DNA of 6,478 nt, taken from Lautropia sp. Its GTDB lineage: Bacteria; Pseudomonadota; Gammaproteobacteria; Burkholderiales; Burkholderiaceae_E. Shown piece by piece: positions 1-6,478 of this stretch. Position numbers and translations under genes: made by a program. The stretch lies in the NCBI GenBank assembly GCA_013813615.1, contig JACCRJ010000570.1, forward strand, positions 1 through 6,478, read 5' to 3'. The notes under the pieces are model-generated. The model did no database searches. It was not told the origin of the DNA and saw only the letters and a list, made by a program, of their open reading frames with translations. How positions within the stretch are numbered: position 1 is the stretch's first letter; every line of letters starts with the position of its first letter.

Positions 1-2192
1 AGGCGCAGCAGGGGGTCATGGAGTTCCTGCTGATCAACCATCCGCTGGATTGCCCCATCTGCGACCAGGGCGGCGAATGCCAGTTGCAGGACCTGGCGGT
101 GGGGTACGGGTCGTCGGCTTCCAGCTACACCGAACATAAGCGGGTGGTCTTTCACAAGAACATCGGTCCGCTGGTGGCCGCAGAGGAGATGACCCGCTGC
201 ATCCAGTGCACGCGCTGCGTGCGCTTCGGCCAGGAAGTTGCCGGCGTGATGGAGCTCGGCATGGCCGGCCGCGGCGAGCATTCCGAGATCGTGAGCTTCC
301 TCGGTCGCACCGTGGATTCCGAGCTCTCCGGCAACATGATCGACCTGTGCCCGGTCGGCGCATTGACCAGCAAACCGTTTCGCTACCAGGCGCGGACCTG
401 GGAACTCACGCGCCGTCGCTCGGTCGCGCCCCACGATTCGCTCGGATCGAACCTTGTCGTCCAGGTCAAGCTCGATCGTGTCATGCGGGTGCTGCCTTTC
501 GAGAACGAGGCGGTGAACCAGTGCTGGCTGTCGGACCGCGACCGCTTCTCGTATGAAGGCATCAACTCGCCGGACCGGTTGCTGCTGCCGATGATCAAGC
601 AGGCGGGTGCCTGGCATGAAGTCGCGTGGGAGACTGCGCTGGAATATGTCGCCCAGGCCCTCCGCGAAATCAGGCACGAGCAGGGTGGCGAATGCATCGG
701 CGCGCTGGTCTCGCCGACGGCCACGGTCGAGGAACTCTACCTTGCCGGCGCTCTGATGCGCGGCATCGGCTCGGAGAATGTCGACTTCCGCCTGCGCCAG
801 TCGGACTTTTCCCTGGACCAGGCCATGGTCGGCATGCCGTGGCTCGGTCATTCGATCGAAGAGATCGAATCGCTGGATTCGATACTGCTGGTCGGCTCGT
901 TCCTGCGCAAGGATCATCCGTTGTTGTCTGCCCGGGTGCGGTCTGCTGCCAAGGGCGGCACCAAGGTGATGTCGCTGCATGCGGTCGCCCAGGATTGGCT
1001 GATGCCACTGGCCGCCCAGGTCACACGTGCGCCGGACCGCTGGCTGACCGCGCTCATCGAGATACTGGTCGCGTGCGCACGCGGCAGGCAAGCCGCGCTG
1101 CCTGAGCACTACGCGGGCGTCGCGCCGTCGGCAGAGGCGACGGCGGTGGCCGACGCGTTCATTGCCGGCGCGAAGAGCGTCATCTGGCTGGGCAACGCAG
1201 CCGTGCAGCATCCGGCCTACGGCGAGATCGCGCGGGTGGCCCAGGCCATCACGCTGCTGACCGGCGGGCGGCTCGGGGTACTCGGCGAAGCAGCCAACTC
1301 CGTCGGCGGGCACCTGGTGGGCGCGTTGCCGGCTCCCGGCAGCAAAGGCCTCAATGCCCGCGCGATGCTGGCCCAGCCGCGCAAGGCGTACCTGCTGATG
1401 GGGCTGGAGCCTTCGCTCGACTGTGCGGATCCGGTGGCGGCACGGGCGGCCCTGGGCCAAGCCGGGACAGTGGTCGCCCTCTCGGCCTACCGCTCGGGGG
1501 AACTGCTGGAACTCGCGGACTGCCTCCTGCCCATCACGCCGTTTGCGGAAACAGCAGGTTCCTTCATCAATTGCGAGGGCCGACTGCAGGCGTTCAACGG
1601 CGTAGCGCGGCCGCAGGGACAGGCTCGGCCGGGGTGGAAGGTGCTGCGGGTGATCGGCAATGCCCTGGGGGTTGCAGGCTTCGACTTCAACAGTGTCGAG
1701 GCCGTCAGGGCCCGGGCGCTGCAGGAGTTGCCCGGCCGGACGGCGGCTTTACCGGACGGGCGGCACTTCGAGTCCCGGCTGGGCAACCAGACGGGTGGCT
1801 CAGCCTTGCCGCCGCCGGCTCTTGCCAGCCCGGTGCTGCAGCGAGTTGCGGACGTGCCCGTCTATTTCGCCGACCCGCTGGTCCGCCGGGCGCAGAGCCT
1901 GCAGCTGACCCGCGACGCGAGGGCGCCGGCCGCCGTGTTCAACGCCGCCACCATGCTGAGCCTTGGCTTTGCCGAGGGTGACCGGGTGCGGCTCACCCAG
2001 GACGGCGGCGAGGCGACGCTGGTAGCGCGGCGCGACGACCGGGTCGCGCCCGGCGTGGTGCTGGTGTCGGCTGCACATGCGAGTACCGCCGGCCTGCCTA
2101 TGATGTTCGGACCGATTACGGCCCGGAAGGTCGCCGCGGCGGCGGGCGACTGCGGTACCGGTCAACCGGAACGGTCGGAGCAGGTGTCTTGA
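1..2192 (+). CDS. nuoG: NADH-quinone oxidoreductase subunit G (complex I 75-kDa-type subunit), 5'-truncated by window edge
   Basis: Peripheral-arm subunit of complex I that carries electrons through Fe-S clusters from the NADH-oxidising module toward NuoI. The open frame runs back to base 3, reading AQQGV before the first Met at 18, so that Met is internal. About 80 N-terminal residues, with the 2Fe-2S domain (N1b), lie upstream of the window. Counting from that Met, the N5 ligands are His8, Cys12, Cys15 and Cys21 ([10 protein letters not shown]). The N4 ligands are Cys61, Cys64, Cys67 (CIQCTRC) and Cys111 (LCPVGAL). After N4 the sequence continues without the extra Cys cluster (N7) found in E. 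coli and Thermus NuoG, as is usual for mitochondrial-like and betaproteobacterial forms. The remaining ~590 residues match the molybdopterin-oxidoreductase-like domain, including an [12 protein letters not shown] motif, with no sign of cofactor catalysis expected in complex I. The stop TGA overlaps the nuoH start. No frameshift is visible. Confidence 0.97.
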   Translation, partial: AQQGVMEFLLINHPLDCPICDQGGECQLQDLAVGYGSSASSYTEHKRVVFHKNIGPLVAAEEMTRCIQCTRCVRFGQEVAGVMELGMAGRGEHSEIVSFLGRTVDSELSGNMIDLCPVGALTSKPFRYQARTWELTRRRSVAPHDSLGSNLVVQVKLDRVMRVLPFENEAVNQCWLSDRDRFSYEGINSPDRLLLPMIKQAGAWHEVAWETALEYVAQALREIRHEQGGECIGALVSPTATVEELYLAGALMRGIGSENVDFRLRQSDFSLDQAMVGMPWLGHSIEEIESLDSILLVGSFLRKDHPLLSARVRSAAKGGTKVMSLHAVAQDWLMPLAAQVTRAPDRWLTALIEILVACARGRQAALPEHYAGVAPSAEATAVADAFIAGAKSVIWLGNAAVQHPAYGEIARVAQAITLLTGGRLGVLGEAANSVGGHLVGALPAPGSKGLNARAMLAQPRKAYLLMGLEPSLDCADPVAARAALGQAGTVVALSAYRSGELLELADCLLPITPFAETAGSFINCEGRLQAFNGVARPQGQARPGWKVLRVIGNALGVAGFDFNSVEAVRARALQELPGRTAALPDGRHFESRLGNQTGGSALPPPALASPVLQRVADVPVYFADPLVRRAQSLQLTRDARAPAAVFNAATMLSLGFAEGDRVRLTQDGGEATLVARRDDRVAPGVVLVSAAHASTAGLPMMFGPITARKVAAAAGDCGTGQPERSEQVS
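2177..2180 (+). promoter_or_regulatory. Ribosome binding site for nuoH supporting a TTG start
   Basis: GGAG inside the 3' end of nuoG lies 8 bases upstream of TTG at 2189. Together with the conserved N-terminus this favours the TTG over the next in-frame ATG at 2213, which would remove the first eight residues. Confidence 0.6.
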
Positions 2193-3271
2193 ACTGGATC
2201 GACAGCGTCGGCATGCACGGGGAGTCCCTGCTCGGGGGAGCATGGCCGGTCCTCTGGACCCTGGCCAAGATCGTCGCTGTCGTGGCACCGCTGATGCTGT
2301 GTGTGGCCTACCTCACCTTGTGGGAACGCAAGATGATCGGGTTCATGCACCTGCGGGTCGGACCCAACCGCGTCGGCTTCAAGGGCCTGCTGCAGCCGAT
2401 CGCCGATGGCCTGAAGCTGATGCTGAAGGAAATCATCCTGCCGACGCAGGCGAACAAGGTCCTCTACATCCTTGCGCCGGTCATGACGATCATGCCGGCG
2501 CTGGCAGCCTGGGTGGTGATCCCGTTCGGGCCTGACCGCGCGCTGGCCAACGTCAATGCAGGGCTGCTGCTGCTGCTGGCGCTGACCTCGCTGGAAGTCT
2601 ATGGCGTGATCCTGGCGGGCTGGGCCTCCAACTCCAAGTACGCGTTCCTCGGCGCGCTGCGTGCGGCCGCGCAGATGGTCTCGTATGAACTGGCCATCGG
2701 CTTTGCGCTGGTGATCGTGCTGATGGTTTCCGGCAGCATGAACATCACCGAGATCGTGAACGGGCAGGGCAGGGGATACTTTGCCGAGCGCGGCATCAAT
2801 TTCCTCTCCTGGAACTGGCTGCCGCTGCTGCCCGTCTTCGTCGTGTACTTCGTCTCCGGCGTGGCCGAAACCAACCGCCACCCCTTCGACGTCGTCGAAG
2901 GCGAATCGGAAATCGTCGCGGGGCACATGGTCGAGTACTCGGGGATGTCGTTTGCCATCTTCTTCATGGCCGAATACGCCAACATGATCCTGATCTCCGC
3001 CGTGGCGTCGATCTTGTTCCTGGGCGGCTGGCAACCGTTCTTTTCGCTGGGCCTCGACATCGGGCCGCAATGGCTATGGGACTGGTTCTGGCTCTTCATG
3101 AAGACTGCCTTCATGGTCAGCCTCTTCGTCTGGTTCCGTGCCAGCTTCCCGCGTTACCGCTACGACCAGATCATGCGCCTGGGCTGGAAGATCTTCATTC
3201 CGGTCACCCTGGTCTGGCTGATCCTGGTCGCCATATGGATCCAGACACCGCTGAACATCTGGAAATTGTGA
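2189..3271 (+). CDS. nuoH: NADH-quinone oxidoreductase subunit H (ND1-type membrane subunit)
   Basis: Membrane subunit at the junction of the peripheral and membrane arms; it forms much of the quinone-binding chamber and the start of the proton-coupling path. The product is 360 residues, normal for the family, with about eight hydrophobic helices. Diagnostic motifs are LWERK (44-48), RVGPNRVG (56-63), GLLQPIAD (66-73), the AETNRHPFD segment (226-234) and the acidic loop [10 protein letters not shown] (237-246) followed by EYSGM. The C-terminal [15 protein letters not shown] stretch (320-334) is also typical. The chosen start is TTG at 2189: it overlaps the nuoG stop (TTGA, 4-base overlap), has a GGAG at good spacing, and gives MNWIDSVG, aligning with the N-termini of betaproteobacterial NuoH that I remember. 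The overlap suggests translational coupling to nuoG. Leucine codons are mostly CTG (36 CTG against 9 CTC). Confidence 0.97.
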   Translation: MNWIDSVGMHGESLLGGAWPVLWTLAKIVAVVAPLMLCVAYLTLWERKMIGFMHLRVGPNRVGFKGLLQPIADGLKLMLKEIILPTQANKVLYILAPVMTIMPALAAWVVIPFGPDRALANVNAGLLLLLALTSLEVYGVILAGWASNSKYAFLGALRAAAQMVSYELAIGFALVIVLMVSGSMNITEIVNGQGRGYFAERGINFLSWNWLPLLPVFVVYFVSGVAETNRHPFDVVEGESEIVAGHMVEYSGMSFAIFFMAEYANMILISAVASILFLGGWQPFFSLGLDIGPQWLWDWFWLFMKTAFMVSLFVWFRASFPRYRYDQIMRLGWKIFIPVTLVWLILVAIWIQTPLNIWKL

Positions 3272-3274
3272 GTT

Positions 3275-3355
3275 CCCCCCGAAGCGCCTTCGGCGCCTCC
3301 CCCCGGGGGGCGCCGCCAGCGGCCCGGCAAAGCCGGATCCGCGGCGGCCGCTGGC
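3275..3355. repeat. Nested GC-rich palindromes, probable extragenic repeat (REP-like) between nuoH and nuoI
   Basis: Seen directly: a 6-bp stem CCGAAG/CTTCGG (3279-3284 with 3288-3293) that competes with an alternative stem GCGCC/GGCGC (3284-3288 with 3292-3296). Two C6 runs (3275-3280 and 3299-3304) could each pair with G6 at 3305-3310. A 10-bp inverted repeat, GCCAGCGGCC/GGCCGCTGGC, spans 3315-3324 and 3346-3355 and encloses an inner hairpin CCGGC-AAA-GCCGG (3324-3336). No T-run follows, so it is not a classical Rho-independent terminator. The layout resembles GC-rich intergenic repeats I recall from Burkholderiales (Comamonadaceae-like) genomes; that link is from memory. It may act as an mRNA stability or attenuation element, or be a passive insertion. 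Only one copy lies in this window. Confidence 0.6.
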
Positions 3356-3407
3356 CGTGCGGCGCAGGCGTTACGCCGATGGGGTGTGGCAACAATGGAT
3401 CATTGAC

Positions 3408-3896
3408 ATGCAGGCAATCAAGGAATTCTTCTCCAGCTTCATGCTCCTCGAACTGCTCAAGGGGATGCGCCTGACCGGCCGGTACATGTTCGCGCGCAAG
3501 ATCACCATCCTCTATCCGGAGGAGAAGACGCCGCAGTCGCCGCGGTTTCGCGGCCTGCATGCCCTGCGGCGCTATCCCAACGGCGAGGAGCGCTGCATCG
3601 CCTGCAAGCTCTGCGAAGCCGTCTGTCCGGCGCTCGCCATCACGATCGAGTCAGACGTCAGGGACGACGGGTCGCGGCGGACCACGCGCTACGACATCGA
3701 CCTCACCAAGTGCATCTTCTGTGGCTTCTGCGAGGAGTCGTGCCCGGTCGATTCGATCGTGGAGACGAATGTGCTTGAGTACCATGGCGAGAAGCGCGGG
3801 GACCTGTACTTCACCAAGGAGATGCTGCTCGCAGTGGGCGATCGGTACGAAAAAGAGATTGCTGCGGACCGTGAGCTCGACGCCCGCTATCGTTGA
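3408..3896 (+). CDS. nuoI: NADH-quinone oxidoreductase subunit I (TYKY-type 2x[4Fe-4S] ferredoxin subunit)
   Basis: Peripheral-arm subunit holding clusters N6a and N6b, which pass electrons from NuoG toward N2 and quinone. The 162-residue product has the two 8-Fe ferredoxin motifs: [12 protein letters not shown] with Cys63, 66, 69 and 73, and [12 protein letters not shown] with Cys102, 105, 108 and 112. The conserved [13 protein letters not shown] and VDSIVET blocks flank them, and the N-terminal amphipathic region ([17 protein letters not shown]) fits docking on the membrane subunits. ATG at 3408 is chosen because [11 protein letters not shown] aligns with the usual betaproteobacterial start. 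The frame stays open upstream to a GTG at 3357, but those 17 codons (Arg-rich, lying partly against the palindromic element) look like non-coding sequence. The ribosome binding site is weak (GGA at 3397-3399). nuoJ begins 12 bases after the stop. Confidence 0.97.
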   Translation: MQAIKEFFSSFMLLELLKGMRLTGRYMFARKITILYPEEKTPQSPRFRGLHALRRYPNGEERCIACKLCEAVCPALAITIESDVRDDGSRRTTRYDIDLTKCIFCGFCEESCPVDSIVETNVLEYHGEKRGDLYFTKEMLLAVGDRYEKEIAADRELDARYR

Positions 3897-3908
3897 CCGG
3901 ACGGAATT

Positions 3909-4640
3909 TTGGACACCCAGACTGGCTTCTTCTACCTCTTCGCCCTGATCACGGTATTTGCCGCGTCACGCGTGGTGACTGCGCGAAACCCGGTCCACAG
4001 CGTGCTGTTCCTCGTGCTCACTTTTGTCTCGGCCGCCGCCATCTGGCTGCTGCTGCAGGCGGAGTTCCTCGCGATCGTGCTGGTGCTCGTCTACGTCGGT
4101 GCGGTGATGGTGCTGTTCCTTTTCGTGGTGATGATGCTCGACATCAACATCGACCAGATGCGCCATGGATTCTGGAAGACGCTGCCGGTGGCGCTCCTGG
4201 TGGGCGCCGCCATCGTGATCGAGCTCTCCCTGGTGCTCTGGGTGCAGTTCGGTCCCATCAAGTCGGCGGATGCGCCGGCGCTGCCGCCCAACTACAGCAA
4301 TACCGCAGCACTTGGGCACCTGCTCTACACCGACTACATCTATCCGCTCGAAATCGCCGGCGTCATCCTGCTGGTCGCCATGGTCGCCGCCATTGCACTG
4401 ACCCTGCGCCATCGCAAGGACGCCAAGGGCCAGCACCCGAGCCTGCAGGCGCGGGTCAAGCCGAGCGATCGGCTTCGCATCGTGCAGGTGGACGCCGTCA
4501 GCGACCGGGCCGCCGGCCGTGCCGGCACCCCCCCGGCTGCCGGCCCCCAGGTTGCCGGCCCCCAGGTTGCGGGCGGACCGCAGGTCGTGGGAACTGCCGG
4601 TCCCGGGCCGAACGCCGCGTCCACACCGGGTGCCAAGTGA
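3909..4640 (+). CDS. nuoJ: NADH-quinone oxidoreductase subunit J (ND6-type membrane subunit) with repetitive C-terminal tail
   Basis: Membrane-arm subunit next to NuoH, K and A, thought to help relay conformational or proton changes along the arm. The 243-residue product has about five hydrophobic helices (roughly 6-24, 30-50, 54-78, 92-112 and 145-166). The hallmark third helix [20 protein letters not shown] (51-70) is the segment where ND6/NuoJ forms a pi-bulge, followed by [21 protein letters not shown] (25-37) is also typical. The frame is limited upstream by the nuoI stop at 3894, leaving TTG at 3909 as the only credible start. It gives [12 protein letters not shown], matching family N-termini; the GGA at 3903-3905 is rather close. 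Residues ~199-243 form a low-complexity Ala/Gly/Pro tail with [16 protein letters not shown] repeats, unlike the ordered core, and make the protein longer than most relatives I recall. The stop is one base before nuoK. Confidence 0.95.
   Translation: MDTQTGFFYLFALITVFAASRVVTARNPVHSVLFLVLTFVSAAAIWLLLQAEFLAIVLVLVYVGAVMVLFLFVVMMLDINIDQMRHGFWKTLPVALLVGAAIVIELSLVLWVQFGPIKSADAPALPPNYSNTAALGHLLYTDYIYPLEIAGVILLVAMVAAIALTLRHRKDAKGQHPSLQARVKPSDRLRIVQVDAVSDRAAGRAGTPPAAGPQVAGPQVAGGPQVVGTAGPGPNAASTPGAK
4538..4585 (+). repeat. Short tandem repeat inside the 3' end of nuoJ
   Basis: Two exact copies of the 15-base unit TGCCGGCCCCCAGGT (4538-4552 and 4553-4567) are followed by a degenerate 18-base third copy (4568-4585). 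In the nuoJ frame they encode [10 protein letters not shown] and AGGPQV. The unit is a multiple of three, so changes in copy number keep the frame. It looks like slippage-driven growth of a poorly constrained cytoplasmic or periplasmic tail. Confidence 0.85.
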
Positions 4641-4641
4641 C

Positions 4642-4962
4642 ATGAACAGCTATCTCACGCTGGGCCTTGCCCATTACCTGACGCTCGGCGCCGTCCTGTT
4701 TGCCATCGGTGTCGTCGGCATTTTCCTGAACCGGCGCAACCTGATCGTCATCCTGATGTCGATCGAACTGATGCTGCTGGCAGTCAACATGAATTTCGTC
4801 GCCTTCTCGCATTTCATGGGCGACGCGGCCGGGCAGATCTTCGTCTTCTTCATCCTCACGGTCGCAGCGGCGGAATCCGCCATCGGCCTGGCCATCCTGG
4901 TCACGCTGTTCCGCAACCTGGACACGGTCAATGTCGAAGATCTCGATAGCCTGAAGGGATAG
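4642..4962 (+). CDS. nuoK: NADH-quinone oxidoreductase subunit K (ND4L-type membrane subunit)
   Basis: Small three-helix membrane subunit that carries part of the proton channel of the membrane arm. The product is 106 residues, slightly longer than the usual ~100 because of a few extra N-terminal residues (MNSYLTLG before LAHYLTLG). Helices lie at about 9-29, 34-57 and 64-90. The two key membrane glutamates are present: Glu42 in MSIELML and Glu78 in [10 protein letters not shown], corresponding by constant offset to E. coli NuoK Glu36 and Glu72, which are known to matter for proton pumping. [20 protein letters not shown] and [12 protein letters not shown] are strongly conserved. ATG at 4642 is chosen because it begins the family N-terminus one base after the nuoJ stop. 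The frame is open farther upstream to an ATG at 4519, but that part overlaps nuoJ and gives only Pro/Arg-rich sequence. The Shine-Dalgarno match is weak, so translational coupling to nuoJ is likely. Confidence 0.96.
   Translation: MNSYLTLGLAHYLTLGAVLFAIGVVGIFLNRRNLIVILMSIELMLLAVNMNFVAFSHFMGDAAGQIFVFFILTVAAAESAIGLAILVTLFRNLDTVNVEDLDSLKG
4954..4959 (+). promoter_or_regulatory. Ribosome binding site for nuoL inside the nuoK 3' end
   Basis: AAGGGA precedes ATG at 4963, with the nuoK stop TAG between them. The stop and start codons abut directly, so termination on nuoK probably feeds initiation on nuoL. Confidence 0.6.
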
Positions 4963-6478
4963 ATGAAAAGCGCCTACCTTCTCGTCCCGTTCGCGCCGCT
5001 GGTGGGCGCCATCATCGCCGGTTTCTTCGGCCGCAGCATCGGCCGCACCCTCACCCATTGGGTCGCCATCCTCGGCGTGCTCATCTCGCTGCTGGCTTCG
5101 ATGGTGGTGCTGCGCGACGTGCTCGCGGGCAACGTCTTCAACGGCACTCTCTACAGCTGGTCGGTCATCGGCGAGCTGAAGTTCGAGGTCGGCTTCCTGA
5201 TCGACAGCCTGACCGCGATGATGATGGTGGTGGTGACCTTCGTGTCGCTGATGGTGCACATCTACACGATCGGCTACATGGCCGACGACGACGGCTACGA
5301 GCGCTTCTTCTCCTACATCAGCCTCTTCACCTTCTCGATGCTGATGCTGGTGATGTCGAACAATTTCCTGCAGCTGTTCTTCGGCTGGGAAGCGGTCGGC
5401 CTCGTGTCCTACCTGCTGATCGGCTTCTGGTATACCCGGCCGACCGCCATTTATGCGAACCTGAAAGCCTTCCTCGTCAACCGGGTGGGCGACTTCGGCT
5501 TCGTCCTCGGGATCGGCCTCGTCGTCGCCTGGTTCGGAAGCCTCGACTATGCGGAAGTGTTCAAGGCGGCGCCGTCGATGCAGGCGGAAACGATCACTTT
5601 GTTCGGCGCCGCCGAATGGTCGCTGCTCACGGTGGTCTGCATCTGCCTGTTCATCGGCGCGATGGGCAAGTCTGCCCAGTTCCCGCTTCACGTCTGGCTG
5701 CCGGATTCGATGGAAGGCCCCACACCGATCTCGGCCCTCATCCACGCGGCGACGATGGTCACCGCCGGCATCTTCATGGTTGCGCGGATGTCGCCGCTCT
5801 TCGAGATGTCCGAAACCGCGCTCTCCTTCGTGCTGATCATCGGCGCGATCACGGCCTTCTTCATGGGGCTGCTCGGCATTATCCAGAACGACATCAAGCG
5901 GGTGGTGGCATATTCCACCCTGTCACAGCTCGGCTACATGACCGTCGCCCTCGGTGCGTCCGCCTACAGCGTCGCGGTCTTCCACCTGATGACGCACGCC
6001 TTTTTCAAGGCGCTCCTCTTCCTCGGCTCCGGCTCCGTTAACCATGCCAGCAACACCTTCGATATGCGCGAAATGGGCGGCCTGCGCCGCTCCATGCCGA
6101 TCACCTTCGCTACATTCGTGATCGGCTCGCTCAGCCTCGCGGGCGTCTTCCCGCTCGCCGGCTTCTGGTCCAAGGACGAGATCCTCAAGGACGCCTGGAA
6201 CGAGAACCGGATCGCCTTCTGGGCGGCGATGGCCGTCGTCTTCATGACCGCCTATTACATGTTCCGCGCCATCTCAATGACCTTCCTCGGCGACTATCGC
6301 GGCGGCGCCGAGCCGCAACATGGCCACGGCAGCACGCCGCTCGCCGGCGGTGCTCAGGATACGCACGGTGGCGCGGAGGAGCACGCCGACAGCGCCTCCG
6401 AGCGCGAACCGCACGCCGGCCCCGCTGGCCACACACCGGCCGACGAGGCGCACGGCCGCGGCGGGGTCGCGGTGGCGG
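4963..6478 (+). CDS. nuoL: NADH-quinone oxidoreductase subunit L (ND5-type antiporter-like subunit), 3'-truncated by window edge
   Basis: Distal proton-pumping subunit of the membrane arm, related to Mrp antiporter subunits. There are 505 open codons and no stop before the window end; betaproteobacterial NuoL is usually near 670-690 residues, so roughly a quarter is missing. Antiporter-family functional residues are present: Glu143 in GWEAVG, Lys236 in GAMGKSAQFPLH, His261 in ALIHAATM, Lys312 in QNDIKRVVAYSTLSQ, His341, His345 and Lys349 in FHLMTHAFFK, and Lys404-Asp405 in FWSKDE. By alignment from memory these match E. coli Glu144, Lys229, His254, Lys305, His334, His338, Lys342 and Lys399-Asp400. 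Residues 1 to ~355 look betaproteobacterial. From ~359 (SVNHASNTFDMREMGG onward) the sequence resembles other phyla, and Leu codons shift to CTC. Residues ~447-505 form a long Gly/Ala/His-rich hydrophilic loop with seven His. ATG at 4963 abuts the nuoK stop and gives the expected hydrophobic first helix. Confidence 0.96.
   Translation, partial: MKSAYLLVPFAPLVGAIIAGFFGRSIGRTLTHWVAILGVLISLLASMVVLRDVLAGNVFNGTLYSWSVIGELKFEVGFLIDSLTAMMMVVVTFVSLMVHIYTIGYMADDDGYERFFSYISLFTFSMLMLVMSNNFLQLFFGWEAVGLVSYLLIGFWYTRPTAIYANLKAFLVNRVGDFGFVLGIGLVVAWFGSLDYAEVFKAAPSMQAETITLFGAAEWSLLTVVCICLFIGAMGKSAQFPLHVWLPDSMEGPTPISALIHAATMVTAGIFMVARMSPLFEMSETALSFVLIIGAITAFFMGLLGIIQNDIKRVVAYSTLSQLGYMTVALGASAYSVAVFHLMTHAFFKALLFLGSGSVNHASNTFDMREMGGLRRSMPITFATFVIGSLSLAGVFPLAGFWSKDEILKDAWNENRIAFWAAMAVVFMTAYYMFRAISMTFLGDYRGGAEPQHGHGSTPLAGGAQDTHGGAEEHADSASEREPHAGPAGHTPADEAHGRGGVAVA

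Noticed and set aside
415..460. N7 [4Fe-4S] cluster ligands in NuoG
   Set aside because: The stretch after the N4 motif has no CxxCxxxC pattern, which is normal for betaproteobacterial and mitochondrial-type subunits rather than a defect.
2162..3070. Open frame on the - strand (302 codons) opposite nuoH
   Set aside because: Antisense shadow of a strongly conserved nuoH; Asp/His/Gln/Arg-rich with no family motif.
3275..3355. Rho-independent terminator between nuoH and nuoI
   Set aside because: The hairpins are GC-rich but no run of T follows, and termination here would cut off the essential nuoI-L genes.
3357..3407. Possible 17-residue N-terminal extension of NuoI from GTG 3357
   Set aside because: The added residues are unrelated to family N-termini, and the usual NuoI start aligns with ATG 3408.
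3893..4645. Open frame on the + strand (250 codons) starting at the nuoI stop and overlapping nuoJ
   Set aside because: It is out of frame with nuoJ, rich in Arg/Pro/Gly, and has no membrane helices or known motif; the nuoJ frame is clearly the coding one.
4498..5745. Long open frame on the - strand (415 codons), rich in His, Asp, Glu and Arg
   Set aside because: It lies antisense across nuoJ, nuoK and nuoL. Its composition is what results from reading the opposite strand of GC-rich genes for hydrophobic proteins, and no domain is recognisable.
5058..6041. Open frame on the + strand (327 codons) in another frame over nuoL
   Set aside because: Its Arg/Leu/His-rich sequence is an out-of-frame reading of nuoL, whose own frame carries all the conserved family motifs.

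Overview
This window is an internal piece of a nuo operon (NDH-1, proton-pumping NADH:quinone oxidoreductase, respiratory complex I). All genes lie on the + strand in the order nuoG (5' end cut by the window edge), nuoH, nuoI, nuoJ, nuoK, nuoL (3' end cut). The GC-rich DNA, the absence of the extra N7 cysteine cluster in NuoG, and the close match of NuoG, H, I, J and K to sequences I remember from Betaproteobacteria suggest a betaproteobacterium, probably Burkholderiales or a neighbouring order. That placement rests on remembered family sequences, not on a search.

Layout. 1-2192 is nuoG, the large peripheral-arm subunit with the N5 and N4 iron-sulfur ligands and a molybdopterin-oxidoreductase-like domain. 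2189-3271 is nuoH, which overlaps nuoG by 4 bases and starts with TTG. 3272-3407 is the only sizeable non-coding gap and holds nested GC-rich palindromes that look like an extragenic repeat. 3408-3896 is nuoI, with two 4Fe-4S motifs. 3909-4640 is nuoJ, which also starts with TTG and has an unusual repetitive C-terminal tail. 4642-4962 is nuoK. 4963-6478 is the first 505 codons of nuoL, starting directly after the nuoK stop.

How the genes work together. NuoG passes electrons from the NADH-oxidising module through its Fe-S clusters to NuoI (N6a/N6b) and on to quinone at the NuoH interface. NuoH, J, K and L form the membrane arm that couples this to proton translocation. The tight spacing points to one polycistronic message with translational coupling; no promoter or clear terminator was found inside the window.

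This is mostly a housekeeping locus and I found no new system. Four points merit a second look. First, the last ~150 codons of visible nuoL look like a different lineage from its first ~355 codons, and their leucine codon choice also shifts. Second, nuoL carries a long His-rich loop near the window end. Third, a palindromic element is inserted between nuoH and nuoI. Fourth, NuoJ carries an Ala-Gly-Pro-Gln-Val tandem-repeat tail.
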